Positions 57,565-64,000 of a stretch of DNA of 64,000 nt are shown here, in pieces. This DNA is from Paraburkholderia bonniea (lineage in GTDB: Bacteria > Pseudomonadota > Gammaproteobacteria > Burkholderiales > Burkholderiaceae). Every line of letters starts with the position of its first letter. The stretch's first letter is position 1. Position numbers and translations under genes: made by a program. Where the stretch lies: assembly GCF_009455625.1 (NCBI RefSeq), contig NZ_QPEQ01000001.1, forward strand, positions 992,001 through 1,056,000, written 5' to 3'. The notes under the pieces are model-generated. The model did not search any database. It saw only the letters and a list, made by a program, of their open reading frames with translations, and had not been told where the DNA came from.

Positions 57565-59937
57565 ATGAGCACTACCCCATCGCCCTCGTCTACCGAAGCG
57601 GAGCCTGCAACGGGCTCTTCTTCGTCTGCCTCGTCGGCACGCAAATACATTGATGCGGTTCTTGAACAATCGTTTCGCCATTTGTTCGGGCCAACCGCGA
57701 CGCCGGAGCAGCCGCGCCGGCACGACGTCGTTTCGCTTGCGCCACTGACTTCCACGCTCGCTGGCTATCTGTCGCCAGAAGAGGTCAAGGAGATCAAGGC
57801 GGCGTTTCATTTCAGCGACGAAGCCCATCTTGGGCAGTATCGCCAGAGCGGCGAACCCTACATCACCCATCCTGTTGCCGTGGCGGAAATCTGCGCCAGC
57901 TGGAAGCTCGACGCCCAGTCGTTAATGGCGGCGCTGCTGCATGACGTGATGGAAGACCAGGGCGTGAGCAAGACTGAACTTGCTGAGCGTTTTGGGGCAA
58001 AAGTCGCGGAACTGGTGGATGGCCTGTCCAAGCTCGACAAGATGGAGTTTCGCAGCCGCGAGGAAGCGCAGGCAGAAAACTTCCGCAAGATGTTGCTGGC
58101 GATGGCACGTGATGTGCGGGTGATTATCGTCAAGCTGGCCGATCGCTTGCACAACATGCGCACGCTGGGTGCTGTGCCGCCCGAAAAGCGCCGCCGCGTC
58201 GCGCGCGAGACGCTCGATATCTATGCGCCGATTGCGCATCGCCTGGGTCTGAACAATACCTATCGTGAATTGCAGGACCTGAGCCTGGCTAACTTCAATC
58301 CGCACCGCTATGCCACGCTCGAAAAAGCCGTAAAGGCGGCGCGTGGCAACCGGCGTGAAGTGGTCGGCAAGATTCTTGAGTCAGTGCAGCGGGCGATTGC
58401 AGATGCCAAGCTCAATGCCGAAGTCACAGGCCGCGAGAAAACCATCTTCAGCATTTACAAGAAGATGCGTGACAAGCAGTTGTCATTTTCCCAGGTGCTG
58501 GATGTGTACGGTTTTCGCGTGGTGGTGGAAAACGCGCTTGAGTGCTACACCTGTGTGGGCGCGTTGCATGCGCTCTATAAGCCAGTGCCGGGCAAGTTCA
58601 AAGACTACATCGCCATTCCGAAGATGAATGGCTATCAGTCTTTGCACACGACGCTGGTTGGGCCATTTGGTGCACCGATTGAGTTTCAGGTGCGCACGCG
58701 CAAGATGCATGAGATCGCGGAAGCCGGAGTCGCGGCGCACTGGCTGTACAAGAACGGCAGCGCGGATTTGAACGACGTGCAAAAACGTGCGCATCAGTGG
58801 CTCAAGTCGTTGCTTGATATTCAGAGCGAAGCAGGGGATTCGAGCGAGTTTCTCGAACACGTCAAGATTGATCTGTTCCCGGATGCGGTCTATGTGTTCA
58901 CGCCGAAATCCCGAATCATGGCGTTGCCACGCGGGGCGACCGCGCTGGATTTCGCGTACTCGATTCACAGCGATCTAGGCAACCAGTGCGTTGCGGTGAA
59001 GATCAATAACGAATTGCTGCCGTTGCGCACGGAGCTGAAAAGCGGCGATATCGTCGAGGTGATTACCGCGCCTTATTCGAAACCGAATCCAGCGTGGCTA
59101 GGTTTTGTCCGCACGGGCAAGGCGCGTTCGGCGATTCGCCACTACCTGAAGACGATGCGGCTCAACGAGTCGGTGCAACTGGGTGAGCGGCTGGTCGACC
59201 AGACACTGAAGGGCTATGGGCTGGCGCTTGCGGATGTGACGCCGGAAGTCTGGGACAAGCTGGTGCAGTGGACTGGCAACAAAAATAGCCAGGAAATTTT
59301 TGCGGATATTGGCCTCGGCCGCCGGGTGGCGGCGGTGATGGCCAAACGCATCGAAGTCCTGATGAGTGGCCGCGACGCGGATGATGATGCCGCACGAGGC
59401 GATGCCGCGTATGTGTCACCAGTGCCACCGGTAGTCATTACCGGCACCGAAGGTATGTCGGTGCAGCTATCAGCGTGTTGCCGTCCGATTCCTGGCGACG
59501 ACATCATGGGTTACATCGGCATTGGCCTCGGCATGGCGATTCATACGACAGACTGCCGTGTAGCGCAGCGGATTCACCGGCGTGATCCGGGACGCTGGAT
59601 CGACGTGGCATGGGCACCGCAGCCGGGGCGGCTGTTTGAAGTCGCAGTGAAAGTGCTGGTTAAAAATACCAAGGGCGTGTTTGCCCGGGTGGCCGCAGAT
59701 ATCACGTCGGCGGACGCGAATATCGTCCACATTGCGATGGATGAAGACCTGTCGCAAGAATCGACCATTTTGCGTTTCATCATCCAGGTGGGTGAGCGGG
59801 TGCATCTGGCGAATGTGATGCGGCGTGTGCGGACCAATCCGGATGTGATGCGCATTGCCCGTGAGCGGCCAAGTGACGAGGCGCATCAGCGCCAGGATGG
59901 CGGGATGCGGATTGACCGTGAGCGGGGCGATTACTGA
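57565..59937 (+). CDS. spoT: Bifunctional (p)ppGpp synthetase/hydrolase (RSH, SpoT-type)
   Basis: This long RSH protein (790 residues) makes and breaks the alarmone (p)ppGpp. Domains in order: HD hydrolase (about 80-240) with GEPYITHPVAVAEI and LLHDVMEDQG, where HD and ED are intact; synthetase (about 270-390) with DVYGFRVVVENALECY and YIAIPKMNGYQSLHTT; TGS (about 450-510, VYVFTPKSRIMALPRGATAL); a conserved-Cys region (VQLSACCRPIPGDDIMGYI) and a C-terminal ACT domain. ATG 57565 has GGAGG upstream; a GTG at 57529 is in frame. The first 35 residues are Ser/Ala-rich and not conserved. Confidence 0.97.
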   Translation: MSTTPSPSSTEAEPATGSSSSASSARKYIDAVLEQSFRHLFGPTATPEQPRRHDVVSLAPLTSTLAGYLSPEEVKEIKAAFHFSDEAHLGQYRQSGEPYITHPVAVAEICASWKLDAQSLMAALLHDVMEDQGVSKTELAERFGAKVAELVDGLSKLDKMEFRSREEAQAENFRKMLLAMARDVRVIIVKLADRLHNMRTLGAVPPEKRRRVARETLDIYAPIAHRLGLNNTYRELQDLSLANFNPHRYATLEKAVKAARGNRREVVGKILESVQRAIADAKLNAEVTGREKTIFSIYKKMRDKQLSFSQVLDVYGFRVVVENALECYTCVGALHALYKPVPGKFKDYIAIPKMNGYQSLHTTLVGPFGAPIEFQVRTRKMHEIAEAGVAAHWLYKNGSADLNDVQKRAHQWLKSLLDIQSEAGDSSEFLEHVKIDLFPDAVYVFTPKSRIMALPRGATALDFAYSIHSDLGNQCVAVKINNELLPLRTELKSGDIVEVITAPYSKPNPAWLGFVRTGKARSAIRHYLKTMRLNESVQLGERLVDQTLKGYGLALADVTPEVWDKLVQWTGNKNSQEIFADIGLGRRVAAVMAKRIEVLMSGRDADDDAARGDAAYVSPVPPVVITGTEGMSVQLSACCRPIPGDDIMGYIGIGLGMAIHTTDCRVAQRIHRRDPGRWIDVAWAPQPGRLFEVAVKVLVKNTKGVFARVAADITSADANIVHIAMDEDLSQESTILRFIIQVGERVHLANVMRRVRTNPDVMRIARERPSDEAHQRQDGGMRIDRERGDY

Positions 59938-60034
59938 GGGTGGGGGCCGAGAGTGATGATCTGGCCGGGGTGTTGCTGTTGCGCGGTGCGGGGGGCAACC
60001 GGAGTAGACGAGGCGCTTACGTACGCCAAAAACA

Positions 60035-60067
60035 AAAGGCCTTTCAGAAAACTTCTGAAAGGCCTTT
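60035..60067 (-). terminator. Terminator after the tRNA-Arg pair
   Basis: AAAGGCCTTTCAGAA pairs perfectly with its complement around AAC, and on the minus strand TTTTGTTTTTGG follows. Confidence 0.88.
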
Positions 60068-60072
60068 ATAGG

Positions 60073-60149
60073 TGGTGCGGCTGGCAGGATTCGAACCCAC
60101 GACCCCTTGGTTCGTAGCCAAGTACTCTATCCAACTGAGCTACAGCCGC
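60073..60149 (-). tRNA. tRNA-Arg (anticodon ACG), copy 2
   Basis: The complement folds with acceptor GCGGCTG/CAGCCGC, anticodon stem CTTGG/CCAAG around CTACGAA (ACG, wobble to inosine for CGN), GGGTTCGAATCC T-arm and CCA. Identical to the copy at 60253; lies downstream of it in the minus direction. Confidence 0.97.
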
Positions 60150-60220
60150 ACGCGAAAGCGATGTGCGTGAAAACGACGGGTACAACAAAAATATCTGAAA
60201 CGAAATCGATTGAAACAAAA

Positions 60221-60242
60221 TGGCCTTCCCGGAGGAAGGCCA
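60221..60242 (-). terminator. Hairpin between the two tRNA-Arg genes
   Basis: TGGCCTTCC pairs with GGAAGGCCA around CGGA, and TTTTGTTTC follows on the minus strand. It lies ten bases past the CCA of the first tRNA-Arg and acts as a weak terminator or processing signal. Confidence 0.6.
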
Positions 60243-60252
60243 CTTGAATAAG

Positions 60253-60329
60253 TGGTGCGGCTGGCAGGATTCGAACCCACGACCCCTTGGTTCGTAGCCA
60301 AGTACTCTATCCAACTGAGCTACAGCCGC
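60253..60329 (-). tRNA. tRNA-Arg (anticodon ACG), copy 1
   Basis: Same 77-base sequence as the gene at 60073, with acceptor GCGGCTG, anticodon ACG and encoded CCA. The two copies are 103 bases apart and face the same way. Confidence 0.97.
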
Positions 60330-60439
60330 ACGCAGAAACGAGATTATAGCAAACTTGATAAAAAAGGGAAGCACGAAAAGGCAAATTGCTGCATCGTGTT
60401 CCTTTGCCCAGCAAGGATGCATGACGGTGCTGAATCACG

Positions 60440-61009
60440 ATGAATAAAGCTTTTGTCAAAGAGTCGAACGAAGAGAGTGACGACGGCCTGGATGCCGCTC
60501 AGCCGGAGATGCCGGCGGGCGCGAAAAACTACATTACGCCTGCGGGCTATCGTCGTTTGCGCGATGAATTACTCCATTTGATTGATGAGGCGCGGCCCGA
60601 AGTGGTGCGGCTTGTGTCGTGGGCGGCATCGAATGGAGACCGCTCCGAAAATGGCGATTACATCTACGGCAAGCGTCGCTTGCGCGAGATTGACCGGCGC
60701 ATTCGTTTTTTGACGAAACGTCTTGATCTGGCGGAGGTGGTGGACAGCAGCCGCCAGGAGAATGTCGATCAGGTGTTTTTTGGCGCGAGCGTGGATTACG
60801 CAACGCCTGATGGTGCGCTGCATACCGTGAACATCGTGGGCGTCGATGAGATCGACCTTGAGCATGGGCGCGTGAGCTGGATCTCTCCCGTCGCACGTGC
60901 GTTATTGAAGGCACGGATTGGCGAGCAGGTGATATTGCATACCCCTGCTGGCCAGCAGTTGATCGAGGTGCTTGAAGTGAGATATCCCGCGCCGGATACG
61001 GCTGCCTGA
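60440..61009 (+). CDS. greB: Transcription elongation factor GreB
   Basis: GreB rescues backtracked RNA polymerase by stimulating transcript cleavage in the secondary channel. The 189-residue protein has an acidic N-terminal extension, then NYITPAGYRRLRDELLHLIDEARPEVV, the coiled-coil tip GDRSENGDYIYGKRRLREID (acidic D/E pair), and the C-terminal FKBP-like part (ISPVARALLKARIGEQVIL). Monocistronic, with a 16-bp direct repeat just past the stop. Confidence 0.96.
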   Translation: MNKAFVKESNEESDDGLDAAQPEMPAGAKNYITPAGYRRLRDELLHLIDEARPEVVRLVSWAASNGDRSENGDYIYGKRRLREIDRRIRFLTKRLDLAEVVDSSRQENVDQVFFGASVDYATPDGALHTVNIVGVDEIDLEHGRVSWISPVARALLKARIGEQVILHTPAGQQLIEVLEVRYPAPDTAA

Positions 61010-61010
61010 T

Positions 61011-61042
61011 TTAAACGCCTAAAGACTTAAACGCTTAAAGAC
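61011..61042. repeat. 16-bp direct repeat after greB
   Basis: TTAAACGCCTAAAGAC is followed directly by TTAAACGCTTAAAGAC (one change). It lies just past the greB stop, with no known role. Confidence 0.65.
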
Positions 61043-61098
61043 GCCACCAGGAGACATAGGCGTTAAGACATACAGCACATGGTGACAGCAGCGAGTGC

Positions 61099-61377
61099 TT
61101 ATTTACTGCGGCCAAGCAGCGCATGAATCTGCTGGAGAATTCCTTCGCGTTTCCATTTCAGATATTTCGTGTAGCAGGTTTGCTGCGGCGGGAAATGCGG
61201 CGGGAGATAAATCCAGCGATCACCACTTTCTTCGATCCAGTAGATTGCGTCCAGTACTGCACGGGAACTGATGATGGGCCGCCCAATGCTTTTGCGTGCA
61301 TCGGGTGCAGGCAAAAGGTGTTTGATCTTGTCCCATTCCTCATCGCTTAAGCGGCTAACAGTTTCTTTGCTGATCAC
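61099..61377 (-). CDS. Stand-alone DUF4096 protein (IS5-transposase N-terminal domain)
   Basis: This 92-residue protein is the DNA-binding-type DUF4096 domain found at the start of some IS5-family transposases: RLSDEEWDKIKHLLPAP, SRAVLDAIYWIEESGDRWIYLPPHFP, TKYLKWKREGILQQIHALL. No DDE catalytic domain follows and no inverted ends are seen, so it is either a remnant or a domesticated protein. In its favour as a working gene, the GTG at 61377 has a strong GGAGG eight bases upstream and the frame is clean. The frame also extends to 61530, which I judge unused. It lies between greB and the porin. Confidence 0.72.
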   Translation of the reverse strand: MISKETVSRLSDEEWDKIKHLLPAPDARKSIGRPIISSRAVLDAIYWIEESGDRWIYLPPHFPPQQTCYTKYLKWKREGILQQIHALLGRSK

Positions 61378-61494
61378 GGGTATCTCCTCCCTCCCGACAC
61401 TGAATCGCGGAGTATGAGCGGCTAGCGTCCCATGATCGTCCCAGGCCACAAGCGTATGAGCTGATCTGCGGCCACAACGAAAACCACAACGAAC

Positions 61495-61561
61495 AAGGCC
61501 CCGCACTTGATACAAGTGCGGGGCCTTCAAACGCCGGACTACGTTACAGGTAACGTAGTCC
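61495..61561 (-). terminator. Two hairpins after the porin gene
   Basis: First after the stop comes GGACTACGTTAC/GTAACGTAGTCC with a two-base centre (61536-61561), then AAGGCCCCGCACTTG/CAAGTGCGGGGCCTT with loop ATA (61495-61527) followed on the minus strand by TTGTTCG. The second is the likely terminator; the first may protect the mRNA 3' end. Confidence 0.75.
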
Positions 61562-61583
61562 GTGTGCTAAACAGCTAACTGGC

Positions 61584-62732
61584 TTAGAAGCGGTGACGCA
61601 GGCCTGCCGTCACAGCGATCTGGCTGTTGCTCGATGATGCAGCACCCAGGCCATTGATGTTGGCAACCAGGCCCGAGCCTTCGTTCACGCGCTGATATTC
61701 ACCTTGCAGGTAGATGTCAGTGCGCTTCGACAGCGAGTAAGCGGTTTGCAGATTGAACTGGTTCCACTTAGGACGCACGCCTGCGAGGCTGGCTTGCGTG
61801 TAAGTGTACGAACCAGCGACGCTGACTGCCGGTGTAATGGCATAGCGGCCATTAACTTCAAAGTTTTGGAAGTGAGCGCTGTCGTTCACCAGGCCAACGC
61901 CACCAGCGATGCCCGATGCGCTGGCACCGATGCCTACCAATTGCGACAGGTTGGTTTGTGTGTAAATGATGCCAGCGGTTGCCGGGCCGAACGCGTAGCT
62001 CAGGCCTGCACCCCACGTTTGCTGACGGGCAGCCGTGAACGTGTTGTCGCCAGCTACTGCGCCGCCTGTGTTCGAAATGGTTGTTGCGCCCGGTGCGAAG
62101 CTGTTGTTCAGTTGCAGGTAAGCAGCAGCGATGTTCAGGCCACCGTAGTTATACGATGCACCAGCGCTGTACGAACGGTTGTTGGCAAAGCCGCCTGCTT
62201 CGTTCGAGAAACCATACTGGGCACCAAAGCGGAAGCCCGAGTAGTTTGCGCTCTGGAACTTGACCGAGTTGTTGATGCGGAACGAGTTGTTCAGGTTGTC
62301 GTTGTCAAACGGGTGAGCGAACTGCGTGCCGCCGTATTGTGTGCCTGTCAGTGCCAGAGGGCCCAGATAGTCAACTACGCTGTCGTACTGACGACCCAGC
62401 GATACGGTGCCGAATTCATTGCTCGACAGACCAACGTAAGCTTGACGGCCGAATTCGCGGCTGTTTTGTCCAAGGTTACCGTTCTGGATCGAGAAGCCGT
62501 TTTCCAAAACGAACACAGCCTTCAAACCACCACCCAGGTCTTCTGCACCACGCAGGCCCCAACGGCTGCCATTGACCTGGCCGCTTGTCGCTTGCCAGTT
62601 TGAATGACCACCTTGGTTGTTTGTGTAAGTGATGCCAGCGTCGATCAGGCCATACAGCGTGACGCTGCTTTGTGCGTGAGCTGCTGTAGCAAAAACGCCC
62701 GTCAGGGCTGCGACCAGAAGTGTCTTTTTCAT
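61584..62732 (-). CDS. General porin (OmpC-like, Burkholderiales type)
   Basis: This 382-residue outer-membrane trimeric porin lets small solutes diffuse in. It has a signal peptide (MKKTLLVAALTGVFATAAHAQ), then SSVTLYGLIDAGITYTNNQGG as first strand, the GSRWGLRGAEDLGGGLKAVFVLENG signature, REFGRQAYVGLSSNEFGTVSLGRQ, and the terminal GLRHRF whose last Phe is the BamA recognition residue. About 16 beta strands are expected. Strong codon bias indicates high expression. A 299-codon frame on the opposite strand is a by-product of that bias. Confidence 0.96.
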   Translation of the reverse strand: MKKTLLVAALTGVFATAAHAQSSVTLYGLIDAGITYTNNQGGHSNWQATSGQVNGSRWGLRGAEDLGGGLKAVFVLENGFSIQNGNLGQNSREFGRQAYVGLSSNEFGTVSLGRQYDSVVDYLGPLALTGTQYGGTQFAHPFDNDNLNNSFRINNSVKFQSANYSGFRFGAQYGFSNEAGGFANNRSYSAGASYNYGGLNIAAAYLQLNNSFAPGATTISNTGGAVAGDNTFTAARQQTWGAGLSYAFGPATAGIIYTQTNLSQLVGIGASASGIAGGVGLVNDSAHFQNFEVNGRYAITPAVSVAGSYTYTQASLAGVRPKWNQFNLQTAYSLSKRTDIYLQGEYQRVNEGSGLVANINGLGAASSSNSQIAVTAGLRHRF

Positions 62733-63202
62733 CTTTGTAACTCCGAGAGCAGGGAAGAGCCTAAAAACTCAGGCTTGGGGGAAACCATCACGCAGGCGCT
62801 CAATCAGTCAGCGAATTTGCGTGACAACGCGTGTAACTGCAATGCGTTCGTTTCCGGACAGGCAGAGTGTAGTGACGGGCTACTCAAACAGACCTTCCGA
62901 TTTCCGCAATAAAGTATTTCGAGATACGTGATTTCCAAATGTTGTGTTTAAACTGTTGATATATAAGGATATTTATTTTTTTCGTTGTAATTTTTAGACA
63001 TGTCAACCGTCTGGCGTTGTGCGCTTGCTACACTGGCAGAAATGGGGTGGCAATAGGGGAAAGCATGAAAAGATTGTTGCCCTATGCGGAATAGACGGTT
63101 GCGAATTGGGCGGTTTATCCGGTTAGGGCAGAACTTTATACTGCGGGCTCTGCGGTGACTCGCAGGCTTTTTCATTCAGAAAAAGATCTCCAAGCCTTAT
63201 CG
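62733..63202. other. Spacer upstream of the porin
   Basis: This is 470 bases, AT-rich at 62900-63000, holding the porin promoter and leader. On the minus strand TTGGAA, 16 bases, TACTTT near 62935-62908 is a weak candidate. A GGCTTTTTC...AAGCC hairpin near 63166-63195 precedes the terminator below. The 75-codon reverse ORF here has no domain. Confidence 0.4.
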
Positions 63203-63230
63203 GCGCGACTTTTCAGTCGCGCTTTTTTTT
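63203..63230 (+). terminator. Orphan intrinsic terminator
   Basis: GCGCGACT pairs perfectly with AGTCGCGC around TTTC, followed by eight T. No gene on the plus strand lies within 2 kb upstream, so it implies an unannotated RNA starting somewhere in 62950-63150. Confidence 0.88.
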
Positions 63231-63731
63231 GGACAGACAGGTGGGGCGATACGTTGTCCCGAGCGCGGAGGGTGTGTCTGGCGGGAGCGTCAGTTCGTCT
63301 TCCATAACGTAACGGGGTGCGCTTGTTGCTGAAGCCAGCCGCTTTTGCCCATGATTGGTTGCCTGTGACGTTTGGTTCGGCACGGGTTAGCCAGGCAAAA
63401 ATGGGTCGAAATTCGATGGAGACGATGGCGTGTCATATTGCATTGGCTATCGCATTGACTGGCGTTTAATAATTTCGCGTAGCACTATAGAAGCAATCAG
63501 TAGAAATGCTGATTAAAAATACGCCTGGTTAAACGAAGAAATCGAAGAGCGTAGAAATCTGACGGGCTTTGATTGCCAGTTTCGGATTCACTTTGAACTG
63601 AATGCATAAAAGCGGCCATGCCTGAAATGGAATTTTTTAGCAAGCTCACTATATCTGGAGGCTACTGCGTTTGCGCCTTAATCCGCGTGGCCTGCGCTGC
63701 TGTAGCGAGCTTGAGCGGTTAAAAAATTTTC
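63231..63731. other. Spacer upstream of the cold-shock gene
   Basis: About 500 bases, AT-rich after 63440. No gene is recognised. An 18-codon ORF from 63417 (METMACHIALAIALTGV) is too short to support. Confidence 0.4.
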
Positions 63732-63761
63732 TTGACGGCCGCAGAACCTTCCCCGTATAAC
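63732..63761 (+). promoter_or_regulatory. Promoter of the cold-shock gene
   Basis: TTGACG (63732-63737), 18 bases, TATAAC (63756-63761). It gives a leader of about 125 bases before the ATG at 63893. Confidence 0.65.
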
Positions 63762-63778
63762 AACTCAGCGTTATCTTG

Positions 63779-63820
63779 CCGGACAGGCATGGCACACAAG
63801 CAAATGCCATGTCCTTCCGG
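63779..63820 (+). promoter_or_regulatory. Leader hairpin of the cold-shock gene
   Basis: CCGGA...CATGGCA pairs with TGCCATG...TCCGG around ten bases, with an internal loop between the two stems. Long structured leaders in cspA-type genes change shape in the cold and raise translation; this one may do the same. Confidence 0.5.
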
Positions 63821-63892
63821 TAACAGAAGGGCGTTCCGTGGTCAGCATCAGGGTACTGCCCGTTTTAATTTAATTTCGAGGGAAACTGCATT

Positions 63893-64000
63893 ATGGAAAC
63901 TGGTATCGTCAAATGGTTCAACGATGCTAAAGGCTTTGGCTTTATTACATCGGATGCGGGTGGTGACGATCTGTTCGCACATTTTTCTGAAATTCGCACA
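63893..64000 (+). CDS. Cold-shock domain protein (3' end beyond window)
   Basis: The first 36 codons read [20 protein letters not shown], then [16 protein letters not shown]. They carry RNP1 (KGFGFI) and RNP2 (LFAHF) of the CspA family, RNA chaperones that melt mRNA structures in the cold or in growth transitions. The gene is cut by the right edge; about 30 more codons are expected. ATG at 63893 follows GAGGGAAA. It has its own promoter and a long leader. Confidence 0.95.
   Translation, partial: METGIVKWFNDAKGFGFITSDAGGDDLFAHFSEIRT

Noticed and set aside
61704..62603. 299-codon ORF on the + strand opposite the porin
   Set aside because: It is the complement of a highly biased porin gene; Cys/Arg/Val-rich translation, no domain, no ribosome-binding site.
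62948..63175. 75-codon ORF on the minus strand upstream of the porin
   Set aside because: Arg/His/Asn-rich with no family, no ribosome-binding site; lies in spacer that more likely holds an RNA on the other strand.

Overview
This window is chromosomal DNA from a GC-rich betaproteobacterium of the Burkholderia sensu lato group (Burkholderiaceae; the genus cannot be fixed from sequence alone). The signs are a glucokinase fused to a HexR/RpiR regulator beside zwf and pgl, the neighbourhood trxB-ftsK-lolA-(rarA)-serS-tRNA-Ser, a RibBA with a decayed second domain, a Burkholderia-type general porin, and TTACAAT/TATAAT-like promoters. Most of it is conserved core, about 54 protein genes and five tRNAs.

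Layout. 1-9 kb: trmB (cut by the left edge), a small exported protein, tRNA-Gly(CCC), an AT-rich acyltransferase that looks acquired, yggT and a DUF2520 gene, a Tyr/Gly/Pro-rich secreted protein, a threonine-dehydratase-like enzyme, an 11-bp tandem repeat, a LysE exporter and ubiD. 9-16.4 kb: a candidate small RNA, a lytic transglycosylase, and the riboflavin cluster ribD-ribE-ribBA-ribH-nusB, followed by hemL. 16.8-27.6 kb: a Bcr/CflA exporter, then the sugar module. In that module zwf-pgl-glk/hexR and a Gts-type sugar ABC transporter diverge from one perfect HexR palindrome, so uptake and oxidation of glucose are probably controlled together by the HexR half of the fusion protein. A strong intrinsic terminator lies between the transporter promoter and its first gene. 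27.8-41.2 kb: an Smr-domain gene, a 15 x 9-bp repeat, trxB, ftsK (behind a 23-bp inverted repeat), lolA, an inserted lysR-cytX pair, rarA with lower-GC composition, an IS407-group IS3 element, serS and tRNA-Ser(CGA).

41.2-43.6 kb is the clearest foreign piece: one AT-rich gene for a 609-residue orphan protein with a disordered N-terminus, helical/coiled-coil regions and a hydrophobic hairpin, an architecture like type III effectors or translocators. 43.9-64 kb returns to core genes: map, a GNAT gene, minCDE, a ClC channel, waaC, an MHS transporter, a small lipoprotein, tRNA-Ser(TGA), hemW-rdgB-rph (overlapping starts and stops), and divergently yicC-gmk-rpoZ-spoT. Then come two identical tRNA-Arg(ACG) genes, greB, a stand-alone DUF4096 gene, a porin, an orphan terminator suggesting an unannotated RNA, and the start of a cold-shock gene with a structured leader.

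There is no CRISPR array, prophage or obvious defence locus. The most interesting items are the orphan effector-like gene, the HexR divergent control region with its terminated leader RNA, the degenerate RibBA domain, and several short-period (9- and 11-bp) tandem arrays in intergenic spacers.
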